64,000 nucleotides of DNA. Origin: Ixodes scapularis. Lineage: Eukaryota; Arthropoda; Arachnida; Ixodida; Ixodidae. The position numbers and the translations under genes were made by a program. The stretch lies in NCBI RefSeq assembly GCF_016920785.2, contig NW_024609846.1, positions 104,336,831-104,400,830 of the forward strand, written 5' to 3'. The notes under the pieces are model-generated. The model was not told the origin of the DNA. It saw nothing but the letters and a program-made list of their open reading frames with translations, and searched no databases. Shown here piece after piece: positions 1 to 11,365 of this stretch (its first letter is position 1; each line of letters starts with the position of its first letter).

Positions 1-3000
1 CACCCTCCCCCCCCCCCTTTTTGCCCCTTTCCGCGGTTCCCCACGAAAAACAAAGGAAAGGATTTCAGAATAAAGCACACTGCAGCTTGCAGTTTGACAG
101 CCTTTTACTCCCATACGTACAGTCGTACAGCCTTGTGCCCCTATACGTACCGTCAGACTCTGAACAAAAGTTAAATTTGCCCTCCGCCCTCCACCCTCCC
201 CCCCCCCCCCCTTTTCGCCCCTTTCCGCGGTTCCCCACGAAAAAAAAAAAGGAAAGGATTTCAGAATAAAGCACACTGCAGCTTGCAGTTTGACAGCCTT
301 TTACTCCCATACGTACAGTCGTACAGCCTTGTGCCCCTATACGTACCGTCAGACTCTGAACAAAAGTTAAATTTGCCCTCCGCCCTCCACCCTCCCCCCC
401 CCCCTTTTCGCCCCTTTCCGCGGTTCGCCCACGAAAAAAAAAGGAAAGGATTTCAGAATAAAGCACACTGCAGCTTGCAGTTTGACAGCCTTTTACTCCC
501 ATACGTACAGTCGTACAGCCTTGTGCCCCCTATACGTACCGTCAGACTCTGAACAAAAGTTAAATTTGCCCTCCGCCCTCCACCCTCCCCCCCCCCTTTT
601 CGCCCCTTTCCGCGGTTCCCCACGAAAAAAAAAGGAAAGGATTTCAGAATAAAGCACACTGCAGCTTGCAGTTTGACAGCCTTTTACTCCCATACGTACA
701 GTCGTACAGCCTTGTGCCCCTATACGTACCGTCAGACTCTGAACAAAAGTTAAATTTGCCCTCCGCCCTCCACCCTCCCCCCCCCCCTTTTCGCCCCTTT
801 CCGCGGTTCCCCACGAAAAAGAAAGGAAAGGATTTCAGAATAAAGCACACTGCAGCTTGCAGTTTGACAGCCTTTTACTCCCATACGTACACTCGTACAG
901 CCTTGTGCCCCTATACGTACCGTCAGACTCTGAACAAAAGTTAAATTTGCCCTCCGCCCTCCACCCTCCCCCCCCCCCCCTTTTCGCCCCTTTCCGCGGT
1001 TCCCCACGAAAAAAAAAGGAAAGGATTTCAGAATAAAGCACACTGCAGCTTGCAGTTTGACAGCCTTTTACTCCCATACGTACAGTCGTACAGCCTTGTG
1101 CCCCTATACGTACCGTCAGACTCTGAACAAAAGTTAAATTTGCCCTCCGCCCTCCACCCTCCCCCCCCCCCTTTTCGCCCCTTTCCGCGGTTCCCCACGA
1201 AAAAAAAAGGAAAGGATTTCAGAATAAAGCACACTGCAGCTTGCAGTTTGACAGCCTTTTACTCCCATACGTACACTCGTACAGCCTTGTGCCCCTATAC
1301 GTACCGTCAGACTCTGAACAAAAGTTAAATTTGCCCTCCGCCCTGCACCCTCCCCCCCCCCCTTTTCGCCCCTTTCCGCGGTTCCCCACGAAAAAAAAAG
1401 GAAAGGATTTCAGAATAAAGCACACTGCAGCTTGCAGTTTGACAGCCTTTTACTCCCATACGTACAGTCGTACAGCCTTGTGCCCCTATACGTACCGTCA
1501 GACTCTGAACAAAAGTTAAATTTGCCCTCCGCCCTCCACCCTCCCCCCCCCCCCTTTTCGCCCCTTTCCGCGGTTCCCCACGAAAAAAAAAGGAAAGGAT
1601 TTCAGAATAAAGCACACTGCAGCTTGCAGTTTGACAGCCTTTTACTCCCCATACGTACAGTCGTACAGCCTTGTGCCCCCACACGTACCGTCAGACTCTG
1701 AACAAAAGTTAAATTTGCCCCTCCGCCCTCCACCCTCCCCCCCCCCTTTTCGCCCCTTTCCGCGGTTCCCCCACGAAAAAAAAAGGAAAGGATTTCAGAA
1801 TAAAGCACACTGCAGCTTGCAGTTTGACAGCCTTTTACTCCCATACGTACAGCTCGTACAGCCTTGTGCCCCTATACGTACCGTCAGACTCTGAACAAAA
1901 GTTAAATTTGCCCTCCGCCCTCCACCCTCCCCCCCCCCCCCTTTTCGCCCCTTTTCCGCTGTTCCCCCACGAAAAAAAAGGAAAGGATTTCAGAATAAAG
2001 CACACTGCAGCTTGCAGTTTGACAGCCTTTTACTCCCATACGTACACTCGTACAGCCTTGTGCCCCTATACGTACCGTCAGACTCTGAACAAAAGTTAAA
2101 TTTGCCCTCCGCCCCTCCACCCTCCCCCCCCCCGCCCCTTTTCGCCCCTTTCCGCGGTTCCCCACGAAAAAAAAAGGAAAGGATTTCAGAATAAAGCACA
2201 CTGCAGCTTGCAGTTTGACAGCCTTTTACTCCCATACGTACACTCGTACAGCCTTGTGCCCCTATACGTACCGTCAGACTCTGAACAAAAGTTAAATTTG
2301 CCCTCCGCCCTCCACCCTCCCCCCCCCCCCCCTTTTCGCCCCTTTCCGCGGTTCCCCACGAAAAAAAAGGAAAGGATTTCAGAATAAAGCACACTGCAGC
2401 TTGCAGTTTGACAGCCTTTTACTCCCATACGTACAGTCGTACAGCCTTGTGCCCCTATACGTACCGATCAGACTCCGAACAAAAGTTAAATTTGCCCTCC
2501 GCCCTCCACCCTCCCCCCCCCCCTTTTCGCCCCTTTCCGCGGTTCCCCACGAAAAAAAAAGGAAAGGATTTCAGAATTAAGCACACTGCAGCTTGCAGTT
2601 TGACAGCCTTTTACTCCCATACGTACACTCGTACAGCCTTGTGCCCCTATACGTACCGTCAGACTCTGAGACAAAAGTTAATTTGCCCTCCGCCCTCCAC
2701 CCTCCCCCCCCCCTTTTCGCCCCTTTCCGCGGTTCCCCACGAAAAAAAAGGGAAGGATTTCAGAATAAAGCACACTGGCAGCTTGCAGTTTGACAGCCTT
2801 TTACTCCCATACCGTACACTCGTACAGCCTTGTGCCCCTATACGTACCCGTCAGACTCTGAACAAAAGTTAAATTTGCCCTCCGCCCTCCACCCTCCCCC
2901 CCCCCCTTTTCGCCCCTTCTCCGCGGTTCCCCACGAAAAAAAAAGGAAAGGATTTCAGAATAAAGCACACTGCAGCTTGCAGTTTGACAGCCTTTTACTC

Positions 3001-3494
3001 CATACGTACACTCGTACAGCCTTGTGCCCCTATACGTACCGTCAGACTCTGAACAAAAGTTAAATTTGCCCTCCGCCCTGCCACCCTCCCCCCCCCTTTT
3101 CGCCCCTTTCCGCGGTTCCCCACGAAAAACAAAGGAAAGGATTTCAGAATAAAGCACACTGCAGCTTGCAGTTTGACAGCCTTTTACTCCCCATACCGTA
3201 CAGCTCGTACAGCCTTGTGCCCCTATACGTACCGTCAGACTCTGAACAAAAAGTTAAATCTGCCCTCCGCCCTCCACCCTCCCCCCCCCCTTTTCGCCCC
3301 TTTCCGCGGTTCCCCACGAAAAAAAAAGGAAAGGATTTCAGAATAAAGCACACTGCAGCTTGCAGTTTGACAGCCTTTTACTCCCATACGTACACTCGTA
3401 CAGCCTTGTGCCCCTATACGTACCGTCAGACTCTGAACAAAAAGTTAAATCTTGCCCTCCGCCCTCCACCCTCCCCCCCCCCCCCCTTTTCGCC
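1..3494. repeat. ~191-bp tandem satellite array, about 18 copies
   Basis: The unit can be followed by its core GCAGCTTGCAGTTTGACAGC, which recurs about every 191-193 bp (near 84, 277, 660, 1044, 1235, 1426 and on to 3354). Each unit contains an ACGTAC-rich stretch, a CCGCCCTCCACC segment, a C-run of about 9-14, CGCCCCTTTCCGCGG, and an A-run of about 7-10 followed by GGAAAGGATTTCAGAATAAAGCACAC. Copies differ mainly in homopolymer length and in CAGTCG versus CACTCG, the latter commoner toward the right. The array is cut at both ends, by the window edge and by the assembly gap. Every ORF here, on either strand, is a repeat-translation artefact. Confidence 0.97.
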
Positions 3495-3594
3495 NNNNNN
3501 NNNNNNNNNNNNNNNNNNNNNNNNNNNNNNNNNNNNNNNNNNNNNNNNNNNNNNNNNNNNNNNNNNNNNNNNNNNNNNNNNNNNNNNNNNNNNN
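3495..3594. other. Assembly gap, 100 N
   Basis: Exactly 100 N, the conventional length for a gap of unknown size. It begins directly after the C-run and CGCC of the last satellite unit, so the array probably collapsed or could not be spanned there. The true satellite length is unknown. Confidence 0.98.
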
Positions 3595-3708
3595 CTCGTT
3601 TGTCGAAGTTGTCGCTGACGTCAAAGTGACGTTTCCGAACTTTGCGAGAGCCGTGGTTTGAGCTCGAGATCTTCGCTTCGGATCGAGGCGAAGTTAAACT
3701 TTGTTAAC

Positions 3709-4020
3709 ATGGCGGTGCCGTACGCTGCGGCCGAGCTTATCTTCCGCCACCGTCGGCGTCGCTACTGAGACCACTGGGGACGCCTTTACACTCCCCGACG
3801 ACGACTTTCGGCGACAGTACCGGCTATCGAAAGCCGTTGTGCGTTGACTCTGCGACGAGCTTCGTTCGCCGCCTCGGACCGTGGAACAACAAGTTCTCTG
3901 CGCGCTCCGGTTCTTCGGAACCGGTAGCTTTCAAGGCATGGTGGCGACTGACGAGCACATATCAGTCTCCCACATGACTGTGAACTGGGCTGTCAGAGTT
4001 TTTGCGGCTGCCATCGCTTT
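3709..4020 (+). pseudogene. HARBI1-like PIF/Harbinger transposase, 5' fragment, dead
   Basis: Conceptual translation gives the N-terminal region of a Harbinger nuclease. An ATG at 3709 opens an Ala/Arg-rich start that hits a stop near 3766. A second frame then reads DAFTLPDDDFRRQYRLSK, a TGA where Trp is expected, then LCDELRSPPRTVEQQ and LRFFGTGSFQ...HISVSHMTVNWAVR. This corresponds to the LRFYGAGTFQ...VHVSQPTVCRTVR segment of the intact transposase at 38098-40574. At least one frameshift (near 3760) and one nonsense codon (about 3845) are present, and nothing of the catalytic core remains after about 4020. It is clearly a different, older family member than the intact element. Confidence 0.8.
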
Positions 4021-4497
4021 TTTTTATTTTTTATTTTTTTCTGTAATATCCGAAGAGGTACTAATAAGCTGATATACAATTCAGAATGTTGGAAAACAAA
4101 CAAAAACCGGGGTAATTCTTGGGTAGGGTCGAGTCTCCCGGCAGCCGGCAGAATTATTTCCCCGAAATTCTACTGGCAGTCGTCACTCATTGCCGGTCAA
4201 ATCAGTTCATCGAACGACGTGTCATCGACAGATCGTTTCATCGGCACGCGATGTAATCACATGAAAGAAGTTGTCTTCCGTTAGAGGTATATATACATTA
4301 AGCATTTGCCCACCTTTAAACATGTAAGTGGGGTGTCCCATAACTAACACCCTAATAATTGTAGTGATGGACCTTATAAAAAAAATGTAAACTTCACACC
4401 TTTAAAAATGTGTGATTTTTTAAACACGTTTCTTAAAACGTATGATAATGCCTACACCTTTTTATAAAGATGTAAAACTACAATAACCTTCTCCTCA
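4021..4497. other. Non-coding, no recognised gene
   Basis: AT-rich sequence without a credible ORF. Around 4205-4250 there are three TCATCGA-type motifs resembling the minisatellite of the element at 29279-30537, too degraded to call as a copy. Confidence 0.5.
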
Positions 4498-4512
4498 GGC
4501 ACGTAGCCAAGG

Positions 4513-4548
<36 letters not shown>

Positions 4549-4703
4549 TAAGGCCTGGCCTTCCCGCCCCCCCCCCCCCCTGAAATTTTCCATTTTGCTG
4601 GGGCCTCCTCTCCTCCCTCCCCCTCATAAAGCACATTGTCATCGGCGCCCCCCCCCCCCCCCCCCCCCCTTAAACGAAAATCTGGCTACGTGCTACGTGC
4701 CTG
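4498..4703. mobile_element. Short TIR element with long poly-G and poly-C arms
   Basis: The segment starts GGCACGTAGCCA and ends TGGCTACGTGCTACGTGCC, forming imperfect terminal inverted repeats. It is flanked by a perfect 10-bp direct repeat CTTCTCCTCA (4488-4497 and 4704-4713), which looks like a target-site duplication. The interior is a G-run of about 30 near 4516-4546, a C-run near 4567-4580 and another C-run near 4650-4670. A related end (CGGGGCTGGCTACGTGCCTG after a C-run) occurs at 39633-39680 inside an intron of the Harbinger transposase. Non-autonomous; superfamily not assigned. Confidence 0.7.
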
Positions 4704-4850
4704 CTTCTCCTCAAGGTGTAATTACCACAGTACATTTCTTTTTTGGGGTGTACACAGTGGCCCGGGACCCATTAATATGACTGAACAAATAAATTACACA
4801 AACGAGTCGCCGAAACAGCACGTTGCTTCTTGGCGAGTGTCGAGGCAATA

Positions 4851-5012
4851 GGGAATTTTCGTAGACCGGTCTGCCCCCTCCGCTAAGCGTTCCGCAACGA
4901 AGAAGTTGCTACTCCGCCTGCGCGCCGATAGCCTTGACTGTGGAGTTCCCGCTATCGTAGCGGGTTGCGGAGGGCCCTTGCGGGACGGCGGAAACGATCT
5001 ACGAAAACTCCC
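4851..5012. mobile_element. TA-flanked MITE, 162 bp
   Basis: Termini GGGAATTTTCGTAGA and TCTACGAAAACTCCC are inverted repeats with one mismatch, and the element sits between TA dinucleotides. The same GGGAGTTTT-type end appears in the larger element at 17596-18359. No protein is encoded; the ORFs crossing it are chance. Confidence 0.75.
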
Positions 5013-5014
5013 TA

Positions 5015-6780
5015 ATATCGTCCGAAAACCGGCTTCAATATTGGCCGGATGTACGGTTTTGCGCCTCGTCCCTACATCCGGCAGGTATGGGAGTACCGAT
5101 GCAAATAAACGATTTATGTCTAATAGCACTGGCACCACTGATTTCTTAGGAGGCTAGATCGTGGATAGAGGCCTGTATTGCTGGGGTCGAGCGGCACCAC
5201 CGGCAGTCATCACTTGACACAACTCAATTTTTATTACGTTAGTAAATTGTTCTCTACCATGAAACTTCTATCATGTTTCCGCAAATAACGGTTATTATTG
5301 TGGGCAAGAATATTAAACGCGTTAGAATACCAATCTTGTTTAACTAAATGTTGTGTGGTTGAGGGTCCAGGGCTACTTTGTTGGGCGTTAACTGGTATGT
5401 GTTTAATGAGACAAGGGCTACCGACAGTTATTGTGGAGTCATCCGTGATTTCGGAGTCCTCAAAGCTCAGCAAACGATAAGTTAGAATGCCTTTACTAGG
5501 GATTTTCGCATCGTTTTGACCGCTTGTACATAGCCCTTCATGGTGAAAGCTTTTTCTTTGAACTCCTGTGAGGGCTTCCGTGACAAACTGAAACTCGGAG
5601 CGTGCCGTTCAGTCGCTCGACGTGCCATTTATTTAGCAACCGAAGCAAGCGACGTCGGTAAAGTCAATCGTGCTCCCGTCAATTTTTTTTTAATCGATGT
5701 TCAAACGCTTGACGAATGTCTATTTGACCCCAAGAACCCGACATAATCATCGCAGCACATCATAAAATGCTCGCCCTCGAGCACCGCGTACAAGCTTCCA
5801 ATTTTTGCATGTTTCTTCCTTAGACTTACGTGTATTGCCTCATGATGTAAAAGGCCAAAGCAACAAGGACGAAAATGAAGGGAGAACTAGACAGGACGCG
5901 GCATATTGCCTGTCGTCAAGCAATGGCCGCCGGTGAGGCCAGTGACGGGCTCCCAATTCGCGATACAGACTTGCACTGTGAGAGTTGGCATTTCACCCAC
6001 CGAGTGCTGCACGGAGAACAGGCCCCGAACGAACTTGCCAAATGCACCCAGTGCAGACTGATGCTGTCGCCATAGATGTTGTAGAAAAGTACCGGACCTC
6101 AAACCGAAACTAGCGCCTTTTTGTTCGACGTGATGGGTGGGATTGCGAGAGTGCAGTCGCTGCCATCGCTTAAACGTTGGTTGCTTCAACGTGGAACTTA
6201 CATTTGCGATGACTTCCACTTAAGCAACTCGGCAGTCACAGATATCTACAGACGGCGTAAGTTTCCGAAACCAGTTGACTACAAAACAGCATACGCTTGA
6301 GGAAATTGATGGCACTGTACGCGCAAGAGCTTGCTTCGTTTTAAGCATAATGTTATGAGTGAATAACTGAAAGGATACGGCTTAAATCTAGTTCTTTGGA
6401 ACAGCTAGCAATACGTTTCGTAAGACTTTTTATTTCCCTGGCATTGAGAACGAAAGCTTTCTCAAAACAAAATATGACGGGGCGAGATAGCTGCCATTCA
6501 TATATGACTTTGCTTGAGTCTCGGGCAACGTCTCCATGTTTAGCCTTCCCGGACGCTGAGTGAATGCGTCGCAGGTTTCTGCTGTGGGAGCTTTGTCGAA
6601 AAATGTTGCACTTTTCACCCATACACAAATGATGCTAGATTTTCGCGGCCCCTGTGGTTGTTCTGGGGCTTTCATTGCACACTGGTAGGTTTCAGCGTCT
6701 GTACGGGTACAAAACGACTCAAATTTCGCGAATAAAAGACGGGCCGTCGATTCCTCCCTTCGTGAAATATCAGACGCTTA
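5015..6780. other. No recognised gene; one weak minus-strand ORF
   Basis: A minus-strand ORF at 5234-5473 (79 codons) has unbiased composition, and another overlaps 5887-6219. I recognise neither, and no flanking splice signals stand out. The rest is unremarkable mixed sequence. Confidence 0.4.
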
Positions 6781-7237
6781 CAATTCAAGCTCGCGTTTGA
6801 GTTTGTGGCCCGCGGGACGCGATTTCGAGCAGAAAAACCAACTTTTTCTTTCAGTTCCGCTGTGCGAATGCCTCATCGTAGCAGACGAACTCTCGTCGTC
6901 TGCTCTTGCTCCTCGCCTGGGCGAGGCCATGACGGGATTGTCGGCGCTAGAGAGCCCAAAGACGACGTACAGCGAGCGGCGTGAACGCTCGCCTCCCCGC
7001 GCTGTCTCGTGCTCTCGTGCATCGCCTAGGGATCGCGAGGGATTTTTCGTCAAAAGTTGCGAAGTTGAGCGCGCGCAGGGAGGAGGAAACTTTGCGGCGT
7101 TCTTTTGGTCACTCCCCCCGCTACGTCAAAAAGCGAAGAATGTTTTCCTCCACGAGTTTAGCTACCCTGGTCGCGAAAGCTACGGCCCGTTACAAAGGGT
7201 ACAGCCACTATCATACATACATTCATGTTCGGCTTTG

Positions 7238-7345
7238 TCGGTTGCTATGGAAATCGAGCCAGCTCGGCTCGTTGCTATGGCACCGCGTGCGACTCATCGC
7301 GATGAGAGGCGGCACAGGGAAAAGCGTGGCGCTACTCTGGCAGCT
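7238..7345. repeat. Dispersed repeat, copy 1 (second copy 11269-11365)
   Basis: The stretch beginning GTTGCTATGGAAA(T/C)CGAGCC and continuing through CAGCTCGTTGCTATGG and ACCGCGTG to a CTGGCAGCT motif recurs in the same orientation at 11269-11365 with moderate divergence. It lies inside a GC-rich region (6781-7510) whose overlapping ORFs on both strands look like base-composition artefacts. Confidence 0.6.
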
Positions 7346-7628
7346 AGGCTGCCCGTGTACAGTGGCTCCATTCCGAGCTGCTATTGCTACACATGGCTTG
7401 CAAGCGTCGCCATTGCTGGGTCCTGACGGTTATTTCTACTTACTGGTTTCTTCGAACTACAACTTCTTCGGTGTGAAACTAACACGCGAACCGAATGCTC
7501 GCGGCGCGTAAAATACTGGCTTGGCTGCTAATGACGTCCCATGCAAAAGCTATGTATACATTTGGGCGAATATGAAGTGTTGGGCGATGCGTATATTTTG
7601 CGGCAAAGACAACAAAAAACAATAATTT

Positions 7629-7641
7629 TTTTTTTTTTTTT

Positions 7642-7672
<31 letters not shown>

Positions 7673-7679
7673 GGGGGGG
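7629..7679. repeat. Compound poly-T/poly-G tract
   Basis: About 22 T are followed directly by about 28 G, then AATTC. This is one of at least eight long G or C runs in the window. The exact lengths are likely unreliable in the assembly. Confidence 0.9.
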
Positions 7680-8708
7680 AATTCGTTGTATCAAAGAAAC
7701 AGCAGATTTCGTGGTTTCAACTACTTTCTCGTGAGACATGCGTAGCCCCCCCCCCTTTTTTTTTTCAATCCAAGTATAGATCTACATGTAATAACAAATA
7801 ATTAACAGTGATTTTTTTTTGTCGCCGCTGCGTGCAATTTTTATGAAAACCATTACAAGTCGAAATTAGTCTTAAGGTACCCTACATCGTCTGGAAATTA
7901 GTAAAGCCGACTAATACGGTCACACGTTAGTTGATCCCTATATTTCAGGCACTCAGAAATTTCCATGCAAAAAAAATACTCACAGCGTAAAAAAAAGACT
8001 ATAGTTTCTATGCTTGGCATAGCATGACAGGAATGCGACTTCATTTCATCAAGGCGTGTTTCTGTCTACCGTCGGTACTTCAGTTGCTCTTGCTTGTTTC
8101 CGAACGTTGTTTCTTCGTTTTCTTCTTCTTTCTTTTTACGAGTAAAAAGGAAAGACAAAGTTGGAGACGGCGAAGTTGCGAAGTTTTATTTTCAAATTTC
8201 ACCGATTAAATTTTTGCTTTGCCTATTTACACCCAGGTGGCATGATAGTGAGTATCAATGAAGTTAAATCTAGTATATGAAGGCTATGATCTCTTCCCTT
8301 TGGAGCTCACCTCGAGTGAACTCACGCTCGTGCAGCGAAACATCGAACCAAGGCTATCCATCCGCTCGCACTTGCATCAAAAACGAGGTTTCGTGTTTGT
8401 GGTTGTTTCCTTCCTGCGCGTGGCTCTCACGTCAGGCCGCTAAGGTGGCGCTGCTATTGGCAAGGCGCATGCGCAGAAGCCCCACTTCACGCAGTTCCTG
8501 CACACGCGCACTGTCCACACCTCGTGTGGACTTGTTTGGAAAAAGCGTGTTGGCCTATGGGACCTTTCCCAAAAAAGGGCTTCTCTCCGATTCCATTCTC
8601 GGTGTTCGTGCGTGTGGCGCGTGATTTTCTCACTCTCTGAAGCGACGAACATGCGTGTGATGGGCTGAGGACTTGTAAATAGTGGCCTCGAGACCCAGAT
8701 TGAATATA

Positions 8709-8955
8709 CCTATTGCTAAATTACCCAAGCATCAAGGAGAATGAAGGGATTGGTGTTCTACGCGCCGCACGTGCTGGCCTCAGCAGTAGTAACTTTTCTA
8801 AAGCAAATGACTAAAACAAATTGCATCTTGCACGCGCGTTCGTCAACTTTTGTTTATATACTTCAAATCTTTTATACAGGGGAAGGCCTGCGCCTGTGGT
8901 GCGTGGAACACCAGTCCCTGCACTCTCCTCGATGCTTGGGTAATTTAGCAATAGG
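8709..8955. mobile_element. Foldback MITE with ~75-bp inverted arms
   Basis: The left arm begins CCTATTGCTAAATTACCCAA at 8709 and the right arm ends with its reverse complement at 8955. Inward, GGTGTTCTACGC pairs with GCGTGGAACACC with a few mismatches. The arms are roughly 75 bp at about 85% identity, separated by about 95 bp of unrelated AT-rich sequence. I see no clear target-site duplication. Confidence 0.8.
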
Positions 8956-10570
8956 TCTATTGCCTGGAAGCGTGCTGTTGTTTATCCATGGTTCTCTACG
9001 AGGCCCGTGGTGATTCTACTTGTTCACAATGCGGGTGAAAACGAAGCATCCACACCATAGCAGTATACACGCTCTGATCCACACTAAGGGTACAGAGCAC
9101 GCGCAAGGCTGCAGACATCGAGCTCTCATTGATTCCGGTGCGCGGGCGCTGCATTGGCGCTTCTTAGAGCCACTCTATATGGCAGCGTAGCTGCCAGAGT
9201 AGCGACACGACGCAAAATTATCTAGATGCAGAACGTCAGAAGCGCCTATAGTGATCTCCATTTTGGGCCTGGGAGGTTTCTATGGTAACCGTACTGCTAG
9301 CGACGCCGGGCGGCAACCTTTATCAAGTTGATACCTCCATTCGTTAATTGAAAAGTGGTAAAAGACCTAAAAGACGCTTTGCATGGCGGTACGGCACGGG
9401 CCTCTGGAGGAGCGGTGCCTGTTTCTTCTGTGAAAAAAGACGATTTGCAGCGTGCACGGACAAGGCGAGTGGTTTTCCACGCCGCCGGGATGGCGGCGGC
9501 TTCGTGGGACGGACGTACCGTCCTTGTACTTTCGGACTTCCCTCCTATGGAACAAAATCTGATTACGCCGGCCACGACAGGACGATTGCCTTGGGACATG
9601 ACTGCTGCTCGACTGCCCCATAGTAAGAGAATGTATGCATAGCATCAAACTTCTTCAAGACCCAATCATTCATTCAAGATGGGATTATCTCACCGACTGG
9701 CGGGGAGCGACGTCGACGACGGTATCACCCTCGTTTTGGGCGATGAACAGTCGACGGGGTTAAACCAAGAAGGACAGCACGGTGGTCTACAGAGGATTGC
9801 TAACGCCATCAAAAGAGACGGACGCCGGATATGAGGTGTTCGTGCCGACAGGCCAAGTGGTCGTCCGGAAGTTTATCGGCATGCGAAATGTCAATATGTT
9901 TATCTGGTGTAGCACGCATATCCGTGTTAATGGGGCCATGAAATGATTCTTTAACTTCTTCTTCCTTAGCTTTAATCCTCAACTCAAAAGAGAACAGTGG
10001 AATCACGAGGTCGTGACATGCTAGGGCACCGGTGCGATGATCCCAAGCTTCCACCGTGCTTTTTAAGCACACCATAGAACTTGGCATTCGCAAGTGCACT
10101 CATGTGCACTCATTGGCCACGAACGCGAATTCAAATATTCATCGACGAATTGATTGTTGACCAGCGCATACGTCCGAGTGACGCAGTTTTCGTGTCAAGT
10201 GCGTGAGCTGGGGTCGGCTGACGTCATTTTGACTTTTGTAGGCATTACAAAGAGGATATTTAGAACCATACACACATGACGATAGCATCATAGCACACAG
10301 ACATTAATGAATACAAAACGGGCCCAGCTACAGAAAATAAATATTACACTAGTAAAAAATAATTGTCTGTAACTTATTAATTACAAAGACGAACACACCT
10401 CTGAACATATAAATTTAATAGCGTGTGTTGATGCATTCTTATAGACCAGGTCATTTCATATACATCATTTGAGCAAACGCCAGCTTGTAACTTGAAAAAA
10501 AAAAAAAAACACTGCGATCAAATGCAAGCTATTGCAACGAAAGGACGTTTATCAAAGTCTTCAGAACTGT
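8956..10570. other. No recognised gene
   Basis: A plus-strand ORF at 9355-9642 (95 codons) is GC-rich and unrecognised. Overlapping ORFs on both strands suggest composition rather than coding. A segment near 10036-10078 (AAGCTTCCACCGTGCTTTTT) resembles one at 38966-38998 inside a Harbinger intron, so a small dispersed repeat is likely. Confidence 0.4.
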
Positions 10571-10962
10571 CAATTCGTAAAATCGTTGATTAGTACAAAA
10601 GGTTAAAGGTCGCAGGCGCTTCCTCGCTTAAAGTTACTGTGATTATTCGGTGACCGAGGGCTGAGACAACTTCCCCTAAGCCCTACACACGACGTATACC
10701 TTTCGTTTCGATTCTCAGAAATTACAACATTCAAAGGAGGCTAGAAAATGCGAAAATGTTATCCCAAAAGCTATATCGTAAGATCGTTGATTAGTACAGA
10801 ACGTAAAAATCGCAGGAGCTTCCTTGCTAAAAGTTTGTAATTTCGCGGTTACCTGGGGGTGAAACAACTTCCCCAAGGTCCAACATGCGACGCATACAAT
10901 TCGCATTGATTCTCAGACATTCCAACGTTCGAACAAGGCTAGGAGTATGCGAAAATTGCATG
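10571..10962. repeat. Diverged ~200-bp tandem duplication
   Basis: Two direct copies are offset by 198-201 bp. ATCGTTGATTAGTACA at 10582 recurs at 10783, CAACTTCCCC recurs later in each copy, and GATTCTCAGA then GGCTAG...ATGCGAAAA close both. Divergence is roughly 20-25% with small indels. There is no coding potential. Confidence 0.8.
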
Positions 10963-11268
10963 CAAAATGTCTTATTGATCCTCGAACACATCCAGGAATA
11001 CGAGCACCGTTACGGCGATATGACTGATGCTGTCGCACAGGTGCTAATATCCAGAGCGATCTTGCACAGAAAGGTATAAAGTCACATTCTTTCAGATATT
11101 CACATCATACCTGCGTCAGAGAGCACGAAGAAGTCCGAAATCGTCGGCAAGAAGCGGCACATTACGACTACCGCGCACCGAACAAACTCGTATACACCAG
11201 CTCTGGGCGCTGCCATTTTACCGGTGACATCACGGCTCTTGCGAGGTCACGTGACGAGTAGTCACTCG

Positions 11269-11365
11269 GTTGCTAAGGAAACCGAGCCAGCTCAGCTCGT
11301 TGCTATGGTACCGCGTGTGACCCAACGAGGTATAGGGCCTTAGAGTGATAAACTGGCAGCTGAAA
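11269..11365. repeat. Dispersed repeat, copy 2
   Basis: Second copy of the repeat at 7238-7345: GTTGCTAAGGAAACCGAGCC, then CAGCTCGTTGCTATGG. Same orientation. Confidence 0.6.

Noticed and set aside
1..3494. Possible CRISPR-like array
   Set aside because: Whole units of ~191 bp repeat head to tail without unique spacers, in a eukaryotic genome.
21..3661. Many overlapping ORFs with recurring FDSLLLPYVQSYSLV and FFFRGEPRKGAKRGG-like proteins
   Set aside because: They are translations of the tandem satellite on both strands, differing only with homopolymer length, and some run through the N gap.
7238..7290. GTTGCTATGG motifs resembling RFX X-boxes
   Set aside because: They are part of a dispersed repeat found again at 11269, with no gene nearby.
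6797..7511. Two long overlapping plus-strand ORFs (209 and 176 codons)
   Set aside because: GC-rich region open in several frames on both strands, Arg/Ser-rich translations, contains a dispersed repeat; no domain recognised.
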